Of a stretch of DNA of 64,000 nt, positions 27,720-36,687 are shown in pieces (the stretch's first letter is position 1; each line of letters starts with the position of its first letter). The notes beneath the pieces were generated by a model that had not been told where the DNA came from, made no database searches, and saw only the letters and a program-made list of their open reading frames with translations. Origin of the DNA: Moorella sp. Hama-1 (lineage in GTDB: Bacteria > Bacillota > DSM-521 > Neomoorellales > Neomoorellaceae). The stretch spans positions 2,786,501 through 2,850,500 of the forward strand of contig NZ_AP024620.1 of the NCBI RefSeq assembly GCF_023734095.1, in the 5' to 3' direction. A program made the translations under genes and the position numbers.

Positions 27720-29232
27720 TACCAGCCATCCCCTTTCTTCCCGATATTGCACATTGTAAAATTTGTTCTTGCGGTGTTGATTCAGTATGAAATTCCTGTA
27801 ACAGACAGCCGTCATACATAACAAAAATTCTATTGCACAATCTCATCAGTTCGCCTAGTTCCGAAGAGGCGACAATAATGCTCTTCCCCAAAGATGCCAG
27901 ATTGCCGATTATACCATAAATCTCTTCTTTAGCGCCAACATCAATTCCCTGCGTGGGTTCGTCAAAGAGAAATAACTGCGCTCCACTTAAAAGCCATTTG
28001 GCAATAACAATTTTTTGTTGATTGCCACCGCTAAGTTTCGCTACGAAAGCGTGCTGCGAAGGCGTCTTAACACGCAAACTTTTTATCTGCGCTGCCACCG
28101 AAGTGTTAATCTGCCCGTATTTAATCAACCCATATTGGGTGAAGCGATTTAGTGCTGGGAGGATCAAATTCTCCTATACAGTTAAACCCAGCACAAGCCC
28201 CTCTCTCTTACGATTTTCGGGAACCAGAGCACATCCCATCTGGCATGCCCTGGAAGGTGAATAGGATTTCGGATTAATTGATTGTCCGAAAAGCTCGATA
28301 CGGCCACTGTTTATTTTATCGGCACCAAAAATAACCCTTAATACTTCTGTCCTTCCCGAACCCACCAGACCGAAAAGGCCGATAACTTCCCCTGACCTAA
28401 CGCTTAAATTAACGTCTTTGAGTTTATGGTTAGAGACATTTTTTAAAGACAGGATTACTTCTTTGTCATCGTTTACGGACTGATTAGGTTCGCCAGCAGT
28501 TAACCGGTGGCCAATGATAAGCTCAACCAGCCCATCGTGATCCAGATCCTTTAGATTATATGTCCCCACCAGGGAACCGTCGCGCAAAACTGTTACCCGA
28601 TCGCCTAATTCCAGCAACTCCTCTAACCGGTGCGAAATATAAATAATGGTAATACCTTTCTTTTTTAGATCCCTTATAACATCCTGGAGGACTTTGAATT
28701 CTTCTGCGGATAATGTTGCCGAAGGCTCGTCCATAATTATAATCTTTGCTTTTCGGGCGAGTACCTTTACCAATTCAACTAATTGTTGATGTCCTATAGT
28801 TAGGGCCTCGACGGGCCTATCAACATCTATATTTTTTATGCCTATGGCGGCAAACATTTCTCGGGACAATTGTGATATTTTTCTCCAATCAACAATCAGA
28901 CCCTTTTGCGGATAATTGTTCAAAAAAATATTTTCAGCCGCTGTAAGCTTCGGGACTATGGACAACTCTTGGTAGATGATACCTATGCCTGCTTGTAAAG
29001 CGTCGATGGGATTCCTTAAATATACCCTTTTGCCCTCAATCCAGATCTCGCCACTATCTGCTTGATAAGCACCACTTAATATTTTCATGAGGGTGGATTT
29101 TCCTGCTCCATTCGCTCCAGCTAAACAGTGTACCTCTCCCTTGCTCACACAAAAATCAATTCCCTGCAAGGCTTTTACTCCCGGAAAGGATTTGGTTATG
29201 CTTTTCATTGCCAGGATATTATCAGATCTCAT
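27706..29232 (-). pseudogene. Ribose-type ABC ATPase (RbsA-like) with in-frame TAG
   Basis: A double ATPase of the RbsA/MglA kind. First domain: Walker A GANGAGKST, Walker B IIIMDEPSATLS. Second domain: degenerate Walker A GLVGSGRTE, signature LSGGNQQK, Walker B LFLFDEPTQGID. The frame is continuous except for TAG at 28174-28176, between LVLGLTV and ENLILPALNRF, where relatives usually have Lys, Arg or Ala. Sequence AGGAG lies in TAGGAGAATTTG, so ribosomes could in principle restart at TTG 28167 and make the second domain as two pieces. More likely the transporter is inactivated, or the TAG is an assembly error. All other features are intact, so the event is recent. Confidence 0.85.
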
Positions 29233-30779
29233 GGAGAAAACCTCCCCGAGCTCGCACGATAGTTATAAACCCGGTGCAGAACAGGCTTAACAGACTTATA
29301 AAGTTCCAAATAACACTGATAGTAAAAGCTGTATTCCCCGGCAACATCCTTATTGGGGGAGACTATTTGCCCTGTTTCAACAAAATGTTTAGCACTTTCT
29401 TCAACGGAATCAAACCATCCCAAGCCGACACTGGCTAATATAACCCCGCCAAGGATACCAGCTTCAGTATATTTATTTACTATTATTGGGGTTTGAAGCA
29501 CATCGGCCATAATCTGTAACCATAAGCTATTCCTAGTCGGCCCCCCGCTGGCTACTAGCCCCTGAATTTGATAGCCATTTCTTTTAAATATATCTAAAAT
29601 GGATTTTGTACCATAGGCGACACTCTCCATTAAAGATCTATATATGGCCGCACGGTTGCTATTGAGGGTTAAACCAGCAATAACACCGGTAATCAAAGGA
29701 TCGCGAAAGGGTGTCCGGTTTCCTTGCCACATATCCAGGGAAATGAGACCGTTAGAACCAGGACCCAGTCTGGCAGCTTCTTCGATCAACTCCTGGTGGG
29801 CCTTGAGGCTGTCCCCACCATACTCCCGCGCCATTTCATCCGCTACCCAATTAATGATTGAAGCACATGAGGTTTGTCCACCTTCCAGAACCCATAGATC
29901 GCTGAAAATCGCGTCAGGGTAAGGCCCCCACATGCCTTCCTGGAAATAAGGCTTATGGGATAATGCTAAATGAACAAAACTCGTACCCATAATCACGGCC
30001 ATCTGACCTTCATTAACAACCCCCATGCCAATCATGGCCGCATAAGCGTCAATTCCACCCTGAAATATTGGCATACCCTCATCAAGATTTAATTCTTCAC
30101 TGGCTTGTTTGGTTAAAGAGCCTATTTGTTTCCCCATGGGTATTACTTCAAGGGGCCACTTTTCGTTAAAATCAGCGAAGCCAGCAGCAACATAAAAATC
30201 CCTTTTCCAACCACCATCTTTATTGGAATAACCCCACTTACAGGTGGCGTTACACTGGGAGGCTACCCATCTGCCTGTTAAGCGGAAGTTCAGCCAATCT
30301 AACTGCTCTACAATTTTATGGCTTCTTGTATATAGCTCTGGCTCATTCCTCTTAATCCATAGGGTTTTGGGTAACATCCATTCAGCTGATACGGCCCCGC
30401 CGCTGTAACGGAGGATTGGATCATCAAGGGCTGATACCTCTTGGGCTTCTTGTGAAGCACGCATATCCATCCACATTATAGCCGGTGCCAGCGGCGTCCC
30501 CTCGCGGTCAACACAAAGTACAGTTGACGAGGTAGCACTTACACATAGACCGCCGATAACCGTACTTGGCGCAGCTATTACGCACTCCCTTACAGCCTCT
30601 TTGAGCGCCTGCCACCAATCTTCGGCATGTTGCTCGGCCCAGCCGGGATGGGGGAAATAAGTGGTATATTTCTTGCTTACAAGTTTATAATCCCCCCTTA
30701 AGGTAAAGAGACCTACTTTCACTCCTTGGGTACCGACGTCAATTCCCAGTACCGCAGGTGTCCTTCTCATTTTTTTCAC
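29229..30779 (-). CDS. FGGY-family carbohydrate kinase
   Basis: A 516-residue sugar kinase with the two actin-like domains of the FGGY family. N-terminal GIDVGTQGVKVGLFTL binds phosphate; IMWMDMRASQEAQEVS and GGIDAYAAMIGMGVV (catalytic Asp region) follow, then MGTSFVHLALSHKP and the C-terminal ATP-binding LVASGGPTRNSLWLQIMAD. The pattern is closer to ribulokinase/D-ribulokinase groups than to glycerol kinase, but the substrate is not certain. It overlaps the ABC ATPase gene by four bases and lies 8 bases after the dehydrogenase. Expected role: phosphorylate the ketose made by one of the neighbouring dehydrogenases. Confidence 0.85.
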   Translation of the reverse strand: MKKMRRTPAVLGIDVGTQGVKVGLFTLRGDYKLVSKKYTTYFPHPGWAEQHAEDWWQALKEAVRECVIAAPSTVIGGLCVSATSSTVLCVDREGTPLAPAIMWMDMRASQEAQEVSALDDPILRYSGGAVSAEWMLPKTLWIKRNEPELYTRSHKIVEQLDWLNFRLTGRWVASQCNATCKWGYSNKDGGWKRDFYVAAGFADFNEKWPLEVIPMGKQIGSLTKQASEELNLDEGMPIFQGGIDAYAAMIGMGVVNEGQMAVIMGTSFVHLALSHKPYFQEGMWGPYPDAIFSDLWVLEGGQTSCASIINWVADEMAREYGGDSLKAHQELIEEAARLGPGSNGLISLDMWQGNRTPFRDPLITGVIAGLTLNSNRAAIYRSLMESVAYGTKSILDIFKRNGYQIQGLVASGGPTRNSLWLQIMADVLQTPIIVNKYTEAGILGGVILASVGLGWFDSVEESAKHFVETGQIVSPNKDVAGEYSFYYQCYLELYKSVKPVLHRVYNYRASSGRFSP

Positions 30780-30787
30780 CTTCTGTT

Positions 30788-31825
30788 TTAAGGCAAAAAC
30801 ATTATTTTGTTGTGTTCAATAGAACCTTCTTTTATTCTCCTGAATACTTCCGGTGCCTCGTCAAGGCAGAAGCGGTGGGTAATGATAGGCTCAGCTATTA
30901 GTTTTCCAGCTGCGAAAAGCTCTATTGATTTGATCCATTCCCTCCCGGGAAATGGTTGCGAAAAGGAATTCCACGACCCGGTGATGGTTAACTCGTAGCG
31001 CAAAATCTTATCTACTTGCTCTTCTAAGAGGTTCAAACCTTTATGGCTAATCCCTAAGAAAACAACCCGGCCATGACGGCCAACGGTCGCAATAGCTTCT
31101 GCCTGGACGGATGGCACCCCTGTAAAGTCAATTGCAACTTCAGGCTCTTTTCCTAGTATTTCCATAGTTGTTTCGACAACACTCGTCTTGGCCGTATTAA
31201 TTACATGGTCAACGCCCAACTGTTTAGCAGTTTGCAACTTGCCGGCCACGATATCAACGGCAATAACATTCCTAGCTCCTTCTAGTTTCGCCGCCTGGAG
31301 GGCGAACATCCCTATCGGCCCTACACCAAAAACTACCATATCCTCGCCCGGCTCTAATTTCGAACGCCATAGCGCATGCCAGGCATTAGCTGCCGGGTCG
31401 GTCATTGCCCCTACTTCATAACTAACGTTCTCTGGTAACCGCAGTAAATTTGCCTCCGGTACCGTTACATATTCGGCCATGGCCCCGTCACGCCGCGAGC
31501 CAAAATAATCATAATCGCTACATAAAGAGTATTCTCCTCTTAAGCAGGAATTACATTGATAACATGGGATCAATGGTGGTACTACCACCCTATCGCCAAC
31601 ACGCCAATCTTTAATATCTTTTCCCACAGAAACAATTTCCCCGGCAAATTCGTGGCCAACTGTAATCCGCTCTTTATGAGCACCTATATATAAAATCCTA
31701 GGTATATCAGACCCGCATACACCCACTGCCTTAACCCTTACTAACACCTCGTTATTTAAGGGCTCAGGTATCGGAACATCCTCTACCCGTAAATCCCCGG
31801 CCTTATAAAGTTTGACTGCCTTCAT
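30788..31825 (-). CDS. Zinc-dependent polyol/alcohol dehydrogenase (GatD-like)
   Basis: A 345-residue medium-chain dehydrogenase. Catalytic zinc residues in VGVCGSDIPR and TVGHEFAGE, four structural-zinc cysteines in PCYQCNSCLRGEYSLC, and the NAD(P) Rossmann motif VFGVGPIGMFALQAAK. The sequence resembles galactitol-1-phosphate and sorbitol dehydrogenase types. It likely oxidises a polyol or polyol phosphate to a ketose for the adjacent kinase. It follows the SorC regulator by 22 bases, in the same operon. Confidence 0.87.
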   Translation of the reverse strand: MKAVKLYKAGDLRVEDVPIPEPLNNEVLVRVKAVGVCGSDIPRILYIGAHKERITVGHEFAGEIVSVGKDIKDWRVGDRVVVPPLIPCYQCNSCLRGEYSLCSDYDYFGSRRDGAMAEYVTVPEANLLRLPENVSYEVGAMTDPAANAWHALWRSKLEPGEDMVVFGVGPIGMFALQAAKLEGARNVIAVDIVAGKLQTAKQLGVDHVINTAKTSVVETTMEILGKEPEVAIDFTGVPSVQAEAIATVGRHGRVVFLGISHKGLNLLEEQVDKILRYELTITGSWNSFSQPFPGREWIKSIELFAAGKLIAEPIITHRFCLDEAPEVFRRIKEGSIEHNKIMFLP

Positions 31826-31847
31826 GATGAAATCCTCCTTTTAATAG

Positions 31848-32798
31848 TTAATAGCTGAGTATAGCATTTGCTGTGTTCTCATCAGTAAATAAGTAATTTA
31901 AAAATTTGCCTTCCAAAGCGCCTAAGATCGATTCTACCTTGTCTTCGCCTACAGCGACAGCAATGGCATATTCCTTTTCCTTTAACATATCCAGGGAAAT
32001 CCCTATCGTCCGAGAGTCTAAATAGGTATCACATATTTTACCTCTGATGTTAAAGTACCTAGAACATATATCACCAACTGCTCCCCTATGAAGCAGTTGG
32101 TCATATTCTTCCGGCGTAAAGTAACCTGATTTGTAGAGTATCGAATTTGTTGAAGCCTTACCTATACCATATACTGCAATCCTGCTGTCTCGCGCCAGTT
32201 CGAGAGTGTCTTTTATTCTCGAATCACTGGCAATCGCTTCTACTATCTCCGGCGAATCAACAATGGTCGGAACCGGTAATGAATAGGGAACGGCGGCAAA
32301 AGCATTGGCAAAAGCCTCTAGTATTGAACTGGCATTGGTAGCAAAGCAGCTCTTACCAATCCCACCATTAAGCTGGACTACTTTGACGCCAACTTTATCA
32401 ACTTTTTCTAACTGCTCTGCTACAGCAGCCATAGTCATACCCCAGGAGATCCCGATAATATCATTTTCTCTCACTATCTGTGACAGGAAGCGGAAAAGAG
32501 CCTGGCCCACATCTTTTTTAATAATTTCAGGGTAAGGTACAATGACAGGTACCACAAATACTTTTTTAAGAGCATATTTCTTGGCTATTTTTTCTTCAAG
32601 GTATTCAACTGAGTCTAATGGGTATCTTATCCTTATTTCCACAATACCTTGTTTAACCGCAGCATCTAAAGCCCTGCTAATAGTCGCCCGCGATACATTT
32701 TCTTGTTGGGCTATCTGTTCCTGGGTTAAGCCTACTTCATAATAAAGGCGTGCTATCTTTAATAAGCTTTTAATATCCATTGTTGTAATTTCTTTCAC
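31848..32798 (-). CDS. SorC/DeoR-type sugar-binding transcriptional regulator
   Basis: SorC-family regulator: N-terminal helix-turn-helix (VGLTQEQIAQQENVSRATISR) and a sugar-phosphate isomerase-like effector domain (VAEQLEKVDKVGVKVVQLNGG, IAVYGIGKASTNSIL). Bacillus DeoR, which controls deoC, belongs to this family, and deoC ends this operon. The effector is probably a phosphorylated intermediate. GTG 32798 is used here; ATG 18 bases later (MDIKSLLKIARLYY) is equally possible because neither has a strong ribosome site. Three GTTCAT direct repeats just upstream suggest autoregulation. Confidence 0.87.
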   Translation of the reverse strand: MKEITTMDIKSLLKIARLYYEVGLTQEQIAQQENVSRATISRALDAAVKQGIVEIRIRYPLDSVEYLEEKIAKKYALKKVFVVPVIVPYPEIIKKDVGQALFRFLSQIVRENDIIGISWGMTMAAVAEQLEKVDKVGVKVVQLNGGIGKSCFATNASSILEAFANAFAAVPYSLPVPTIVDSPEIVEAIASDSRIKDTLELARDSRIAVYGIGKASTNSILYKSGYFTPEEYDQLLHRGAVGDICSRYFNIRGKICDTYLDSRTIGISLDMLKEKEYAIAVAVGEDKVESILGALEGKFLNYLFTDENTANAILSY

Positions 32799-32805
32799 CC
32801 TGTCT

Positions 32806-32840
32806 GTTCATTTGTTCATGCCTATATATTCGCCGTTCAT
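32806..32840. promoter_or_regulatory. Putative SorC-type operator repeats
   Basis: GTTCAT (ATGAAC on the transcribed strand) occurs at 32806, 32814 and 32835, spaced 8 and 21 bases, immediately upstream of the regulator gene. Bacillus DeoR sites contain a similar TGAAC core. Function is inferred. Confidence 0.45.
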
Positions 32841-32863
32841 ATTTAAATTCCTGCCATGATCAT

Positions 32864-32892
32864 AAAAAAATTTCCCCTTATATATTGGGGAA
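32864..32892 (-). terminator. Terminator overlapping the second dehydrogenase stop
   Basis: Minus strand TTCCCC and GGGGAA arms around an AT loop, followed by seven T residues. It would end the dehydrogenase transcript before the regulator, making the dehydrogenase a separate unit. Confidence 0.75.
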
Positions 32893-33924
32893 TACTACTA
32901 CACGTCCAGGCCTATGGTCCAATAAATTCGGCCGCTTAAATATTTCAACCGCTTCTTCTAAACTAACCTCCTCTTTTATCAAGTCTTTTAGATTTAATCT
33001 ACCATCCGCAACGATCTCGAGTGCCTCCTTATATTGTTCAGGAGTTGAACCATGCGTTCCTACTATAAATAATTCATTGTAATGGATCTGGTTACTGCTC
33101 AGGATCAGCTGATCTTCTTCTGCCGGTAAACCAGCAAATAAAACAATTTTACCCCGTTTTGCCACATACTTGAAGGCTTGTTCAATAGCGCTTTTAGTGC
33201 CGGCAGCTACAATAACTAGATCCGCACCCCTTGCATTAAGCTTATATTGTAATTCATTATTTATATAGGCATTCTCTACACCGAGCGCCCTAGCATTAAT
33301 GATTCTTGCTGGTATCTGATCACACATATATATCTTTCCTGCGCCATACAAGCTGGCTAATTTGCAATGCAATAATCCCATAACCCCAGCGCCGATAATT
33401 AAAACCGTATCCCCTGGAGTTACCCCTGCAGAATGCTGGGCATTCACAACACATGCAAGGGGCTCAATTAAAGTTGCCTCGACATCTGACAGTATTTCAG
33501 GAATCGGTATTACACATCCATTCTCGATTGCAGTATAAGGAATCCGTACATACTGAGCAAACCCGCCCCAGTATTCATAGCCAATGATCTTTAGATTGTC
33601 ACATACAGTCCGCAACTCGTTTTTACACCAGTAACACCTGCCGCAGGGGATAGCCGGCGATAGCCCTACCCTTTGGCCCTCCGCATAAAGGCCTTGATAT
33701 TTGCTTCTAAGGTCGTCACCGATAAACTCAATCGTACCTACTATTTCATGACCTAAAACCGTAGGTTTTTGGATTCGATGGCTACCATGATAAAAAATCC
33801 GGAAATCACTACCACAAATAGAGCAGGCCTCAACTTTTATAAGCATTTCATCGCTTTTAGCACTTGGCACCGGTACATCAGCTAACTCAAGCTCTTTAAC
33901 CCCGTTAAACATTAGTGCTTTCAT
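32878..33924 (-). CDS. Zinc-dependent alcohol dehydrogenase
   Basis: A second 348-residue medium-chain dehydrogenase, not a close copy of the one at 30.8 kb. Zinc ligands in CSICGSDFRIF and VLGHEIVGTIE, structural cysteines in IPCGRCYWCKNELRTVC, coenzyme loop IIGAGVMGLLHCKLA. The substrate is probably a polyol or secondary alcohol. It is separated from the regulator operon by a terminator but shares orientation and theme. Having two dehydrogenases suggests either two oxidation steps or two related polyols. Confidence 0.85.
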   Translation of the reverse strand: MKALMFNGVKELELADVPVPSAKSDEMLIKVEACSICGSDFRIFYHGSHRIQKPTVLGHEIVGTIEFIGDDLRSKYQGLYAEGQRVGLSPAIPCGRCYWCKNELRTVCDNLKIIGYEYWGGFAQYVRIPYTAIENGCVIPIPEILSDVEATLIEPLACVVNAQHSAGVTPGDTVLIIGAGVMGLLHCKLASLYGAGKIYMCDQIPARIINARALGVENAYINNELQYKLNARGADLVIVAAGTKSAIEQAFKYVAKRGKIVLFAGLPAEEDQLILSSNQIHYNELFIVGTHGSTPEQYKEALEIVADGRLNLKDLIKEEVSLEEAVEIFKRPNLLDHRPGRVVVFPNI

Positions 33925-34032
33925 TACTTAAATCCTCGCTTTCTGGATCTATTTGCCCTATTTGCAGTCTCCGGATCTACTTTAATAATTCTAACCCAAA
34001 TATCCAGACAAAAAAAGGTTCCACTCAGGTAA

Positions 34033-34060
34033 ATAAAAAACCCTAATAGGCATATTAGGG
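34033..34060 (-). terminator. Terminator after the moa/mog genes
   Basis: CCCTAATA and TATTAGGG arms with a TGCC loop, followed by TTTTTTATTT on the minus strand. It marks the end of the molybdopterin cluster. Confidence 0.85.
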
Positions 34061-34087
34061 CTGCTGTAATATCTAGCAACTTTTTGT

Positions 34088-34576
34088 CTACGGCCGACCG
34101 CACTCGCCGGCTTCGCCCTTCAGGATGGCCAGGCCGTGGGGCAGGGCCGGTAGTATTGCCGCCAGGTTTTCCCGTACCCCTTTGGGACTGCCGGGCAGGT
34201 TGACTATCAGAGTCCGGCCGCGGATGCCGGCTATAGCCCGGGAGAGCATGGCCTGGGGCGTAGCCTGCAGGCCGGCGGCACGCATGGCCTCCGGCAGTCC
34301 CGGCACTTCCCTTTCGATGACCTCCCGGGTGGCCTCGGGGGTCACATCCCGGGAGCTGAAACCGGTGCCGCCGGTTGTCAGGATAAGATCGACCCCGTCT
34401 TCATCGGCGAACTCCCGCATTTTAGCGGCCAGGAGGGGCTGCTCATCGGCTACCACAGCGTAGGCCACCACCTCGCCCATCCCGGCCACCATCTCCCGGA
34501 TGACCGCCGCGCTCTGATCCTCCCGCTCGCCCCGGGAACCCTTGTCGCTGGCGGTAAGGATAGCTACCCGGATCAT
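34088..34576 (-). CDS. mog: Molybdopterin adenylyltransferase-like protein (MogA/MoaB family)
   Basis: Adenylates molybdopterin before metal insertion, or a MoaB variant of unknown exact role. Start ATG 34576 (162 residues, [18 protein letters not shown]) overlaps the MOSC gene stop (ATGA); the longer frame lies in that gene. Motifs: LILTTGGTGFSSRDVTPEAT, the substrate-binding TTGGTG loop, and LIVNLPGSPKGVRENL. It completes a minus-strand run of cofactor genes. Confidence 0.9.
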   Translation of the reverse strand: MIRVAILTASDKGSRGEREDQSAAVIREMVAGMGEVVAYAVVADEQPLLAAKMREFADEDGVDLILTTGGTGFSSRDVTPEATREVIEREVPGLPEAMRAAGLQATPQAMLSRAIAGIRGRTLIVNLPGSPKGVRENLAAILPALPHGLAILKGEAGECGRP

Positions 34577-35076
34577 GAGGCCACCACTCCCCCGCCACTG
34601 ACCTGGTGCTGATCCGAGCTGTAGCTCGCTTTTCCACTTCCCATGGCCACTACCTCGATGGTATCTCCAACCTTTACCGGGCCACCCTGGTGGATGGCCA
34701 CAAAGATGCCCTCCCGGGGCATGACGCAATCGCCGGCTTGCTGGTAAATGGCGCAGTGGCTGTGACATTGTTTACCGATCTGGGTAACCTCGGCCAGGGC
34801 CTGCTCCCCGATTTTTAATTTCGTGCCGACAGGCAGGGACACCAGGTCTATGCCTTCCGTGGTCAAGTTCTCGGCAAAATCGCCCGGACCGACCTGCAGG
34901 CCCTTGGCCTGCATTTTGGCGATGCTCTCCCGGGCCAGCAGGCTTACCTGCCGGTGCCAGGGGCCGGCATGGGCGTCCCCCTCCAGGCCGTGGTTGGCGA
35001 TGAGCATCCCCCGGTCGATGTTCTTTTTCCGTTCCCCCTTGTTGGCTGAGGTGCAGACAGCTATAATTCGTCCCAT
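34573..35076 (-). CDS. MOSC-domain protein
   Basis: A 167-residue MOSC domain protein (a fold found at the C-terminus of molybdenum cofactor sulfurases), with [32 protein letters not shown] and the conserved cysteine in [12 protein letters not shown]. Small stand-alone MOSC proteins next to mog and moaC are common in Firmicutes and may carry sulfur or bind the cofactor. It overlaps moaC by 16 bases and mog by 4. Confidence 0.85.
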   Translation of the reverse strand: MGRIIAVCTSANKGERKKNIDRGMLIANHGLEGDAHAGPWHRQVSLLARESIAKMQAKGLQVGPGDFAENLTTEGIDLVSLPVGTKLKIGEQALAEVTQIGKQCHSHCAIYQQAGDCVMPREGIFVAIHQGGPVKVGDTIEVVAMGSGKASYSSDQHQVSGGGVVAS

Positions 35077-35564
35077 GGTTCCTCACCTTCCCGTACAAAG
35101 TGACCGCTGCGGCCACCCGTCTTTTCGATTAATCTGATGCTATCGATAACCATACCCCGCTCAACAGCTTTACACATATCATAAATGGTCAGGGCGGCCA
35201 CACTCACCGCCGTCAGGGCTTCCATCTCCACCCCCGTCTGGCTGACGGTCTTCACCCGGGCTTCAATTTCAACGGCTCCGGCCTCCGGGTCAGGGCGGAA
35301 ATCAACACTGACGGCGCTCACCGGCAGGGGGTGGCAGAGGGGGATCAGGGAGCCCGTCTCCTTGGCGGCCATGATGCCGGCTACCCGGGCCACGGCCAGG
35401 ACGTCGCCCTTGGGCATCTGCCCCTCCATAATCAGGCCGAGGGTCTCCTGGCTCATCAGGACTCGCCCCCGGGCGACGGCCACCCTTTCGGTGACTGCCT
35501 TGGCGCCGACGTCCACCATCCAGGCGGCTCCTTTAGCGTCAAGATGGGTTAAGGTTTTATTCAT
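35061..35564 (-). CDS. moaC: Cyclic pyranopterin monophosphate synthase
   Basis: Second enzyme of the first molybdopterin step, turning the MoaA product into cyclic pyranopterin monophosphate. Length 167 is normal. Family parts: [33 protein letters not shown] and the ending [21 protein letters not shown]. Start at 35564 follows GGAGGAAATCTCATA. Confidence 0.96.
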   Translation of the reverse strand: MNKTLTHLDAKGAAWMVDVGAKAVTERVAVARGRVLMSQETLGLIMEGQMPKGDVLAVARVAGIMAAKETGSLIPLCHPLPVSAVSVDFRPDPEAGAVEIEARVKTVSQTGVEMEALTAVSVAALTIYDMCKAVERGMVIDSIRLIEKTGGRSGHFVREGEEPWDEL

Positions 35565-35607
35565 TATGAGATTTCCTCCGCGAAAAGTAACACATCACAG
35601 CTGATTG

Positions 35608-35665
35608 GTCGGCTTGCCTCGGGGGCGGAGGTACATGCCTCCGGGCTCCGATGGTTCTCGGCTAG
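35608..35665 (-). other. Hairpin-rich moaA-moaC intergenic segment
   Basis: Two neighbouring hairpins: CGGAGG with CCTCCG (six-base loop) and CCGA with TCGG (six-base loop), within a GC-rich stretch between moaA and moaC. A molybdenum-cofactor riboswitch is conceivable from position but I cannot match its consensus by eye. Confidence 0.3.
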
Positions 35666-35677
35666 CAAACTTGGCGC

Positions 35678-36649
35678 TTAGCCCCCAATCTGGGACATGG
35701 CCCGGGGTTGGCGCCAGCCGTCTTCCATGCGGTGTTCAGCCGGCTTCAGGTTAACGGCCCGGGCAAAGAGGGCCGCCAGTTCGGCCTCCGTGGCCCCGGC
35801 CCGCAGGGGGCCTTTGATGTCTATCTCCCCGTCCCAGTAAAGGCAGGGCCGGAGCTTGCCGTCGGCTGTCAGGCGCAGGCGGTTGCAGCGGGAGCAGAAG
35901 TGATTGGACATGGCGCTGATAAAGCCCACACTGCCCCGGCCGCCAGCCACCCGGAAGTTGACGGCTGGCCCGTTGGTTACCAGGTCCGCCAGGGGCTCAA
36001 GGGGATACTCCTGGCCGATCTGATTCTGAATCTCCGCTGCCGGCATATAACCAGTAGCGGAATCCGCCGCCGTACCAATGGGCATCAGCTCAATAAAACG
36101 GATGTGCAGGGGTTCGGCCACGGCCAGCCGGGCGAAATCCAGGATTTCATCGTCGTTAAAGCCGCGGGTAATAACGACATTGAGTTTAACCGGGGCCAGG
36201 CCCACCGCCAGGGCCGCCCGGATCCCTTGCCAGACGCTGGCCAGGTTGCCACAACGGGTGATATAGCGGTAACGGTCTTTCTTTAAAGTATCCAGGCTGA
36301 TATTGACCCGCTTCAGCCCCCCTTCCTTGAGGGCCAGGGCCAGCCCCCCCAGGAAAATACCATTGGTGGTCAGGCTTACTTCTTCAATCCCCGGAACGGC
36401 GGCTATTTCCCGCACCAGGGTCACCACGTTTTTCCTTACCAGGGGCTCGCCTCCGGTGAGGCGTATCCTGCTGATCCCCGTGCCGGCGGCCACCCGGGCC
36501 AGGGTGACGATCTCCTCCAGGCGCAGGATGTCTTGGTGCCCCTTCAGGGGCACCCCGGCGGCCGGCATGCAGTACCGGCAGCGCAGGTTGCAGCGGTCGG
36601 TAATGGCAATACGTAAATAGTTTATTTGCCGTTGAAAGCTATCCTGCAC
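35678..36649 (-). CDS. moaA: GTP 3',8-cyclase (radical SAM)
   Basis: First enzyme of molybdopterin synthesis. Radical SAM cysteines C20, C24 and C27 (DRCNLRCRYCMP), the SAM-binding RLTGGEPLVRKN, and the second [4Fe-4S] cluster cysteines in HFCSRCNRLRLTADGKLRPC. The protein ends in the conserved Gly-Gly tail (MSQIGG) needed for function. Length 323 is usual. Confidence 0.97.
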   Translation of the reverse strand: MQDSFQRQINYLRIAITDRCNLRCRYCMPAAGVPLKGHQDILRLEEIVTLARVAAGTGISRIRLTGGEPLVRKNVVTLVREIAAVPGIEEVSLTTNGIFLGGLALALKEGGLKRVNISLDTLKKDRYRYITRCGNLASVWQGIRAALAVGLAPVKLNVVITRGFNDDEILDFARLAVAEPLHIRFIELMPIGTAADSATGYMPAAEIQNQIGQEYPLEPLADLVTNGPAVNFRVAGGRGSVGFISAMSNHFCSRCNRLRLTADGKLRPCLYWDGEIDIKGPLRAGATEAELAALFARAVNLKPAEHRMEDGWRQPRAMSQIGG

Positions 36650-36687
36650 CGGTTATCCCTCTTTTCTCTAAAGATGACCCCCCGGGC

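Noticed and set aside
28174-28176. TAG codons in the ABC ATPase and transposase read as pyrrolysine
   Set aside because: The hydrolase gene at 9225 ends with TAG at the normal family length, no pyl genes are visible, and neither protein family uses pyrrolysine.
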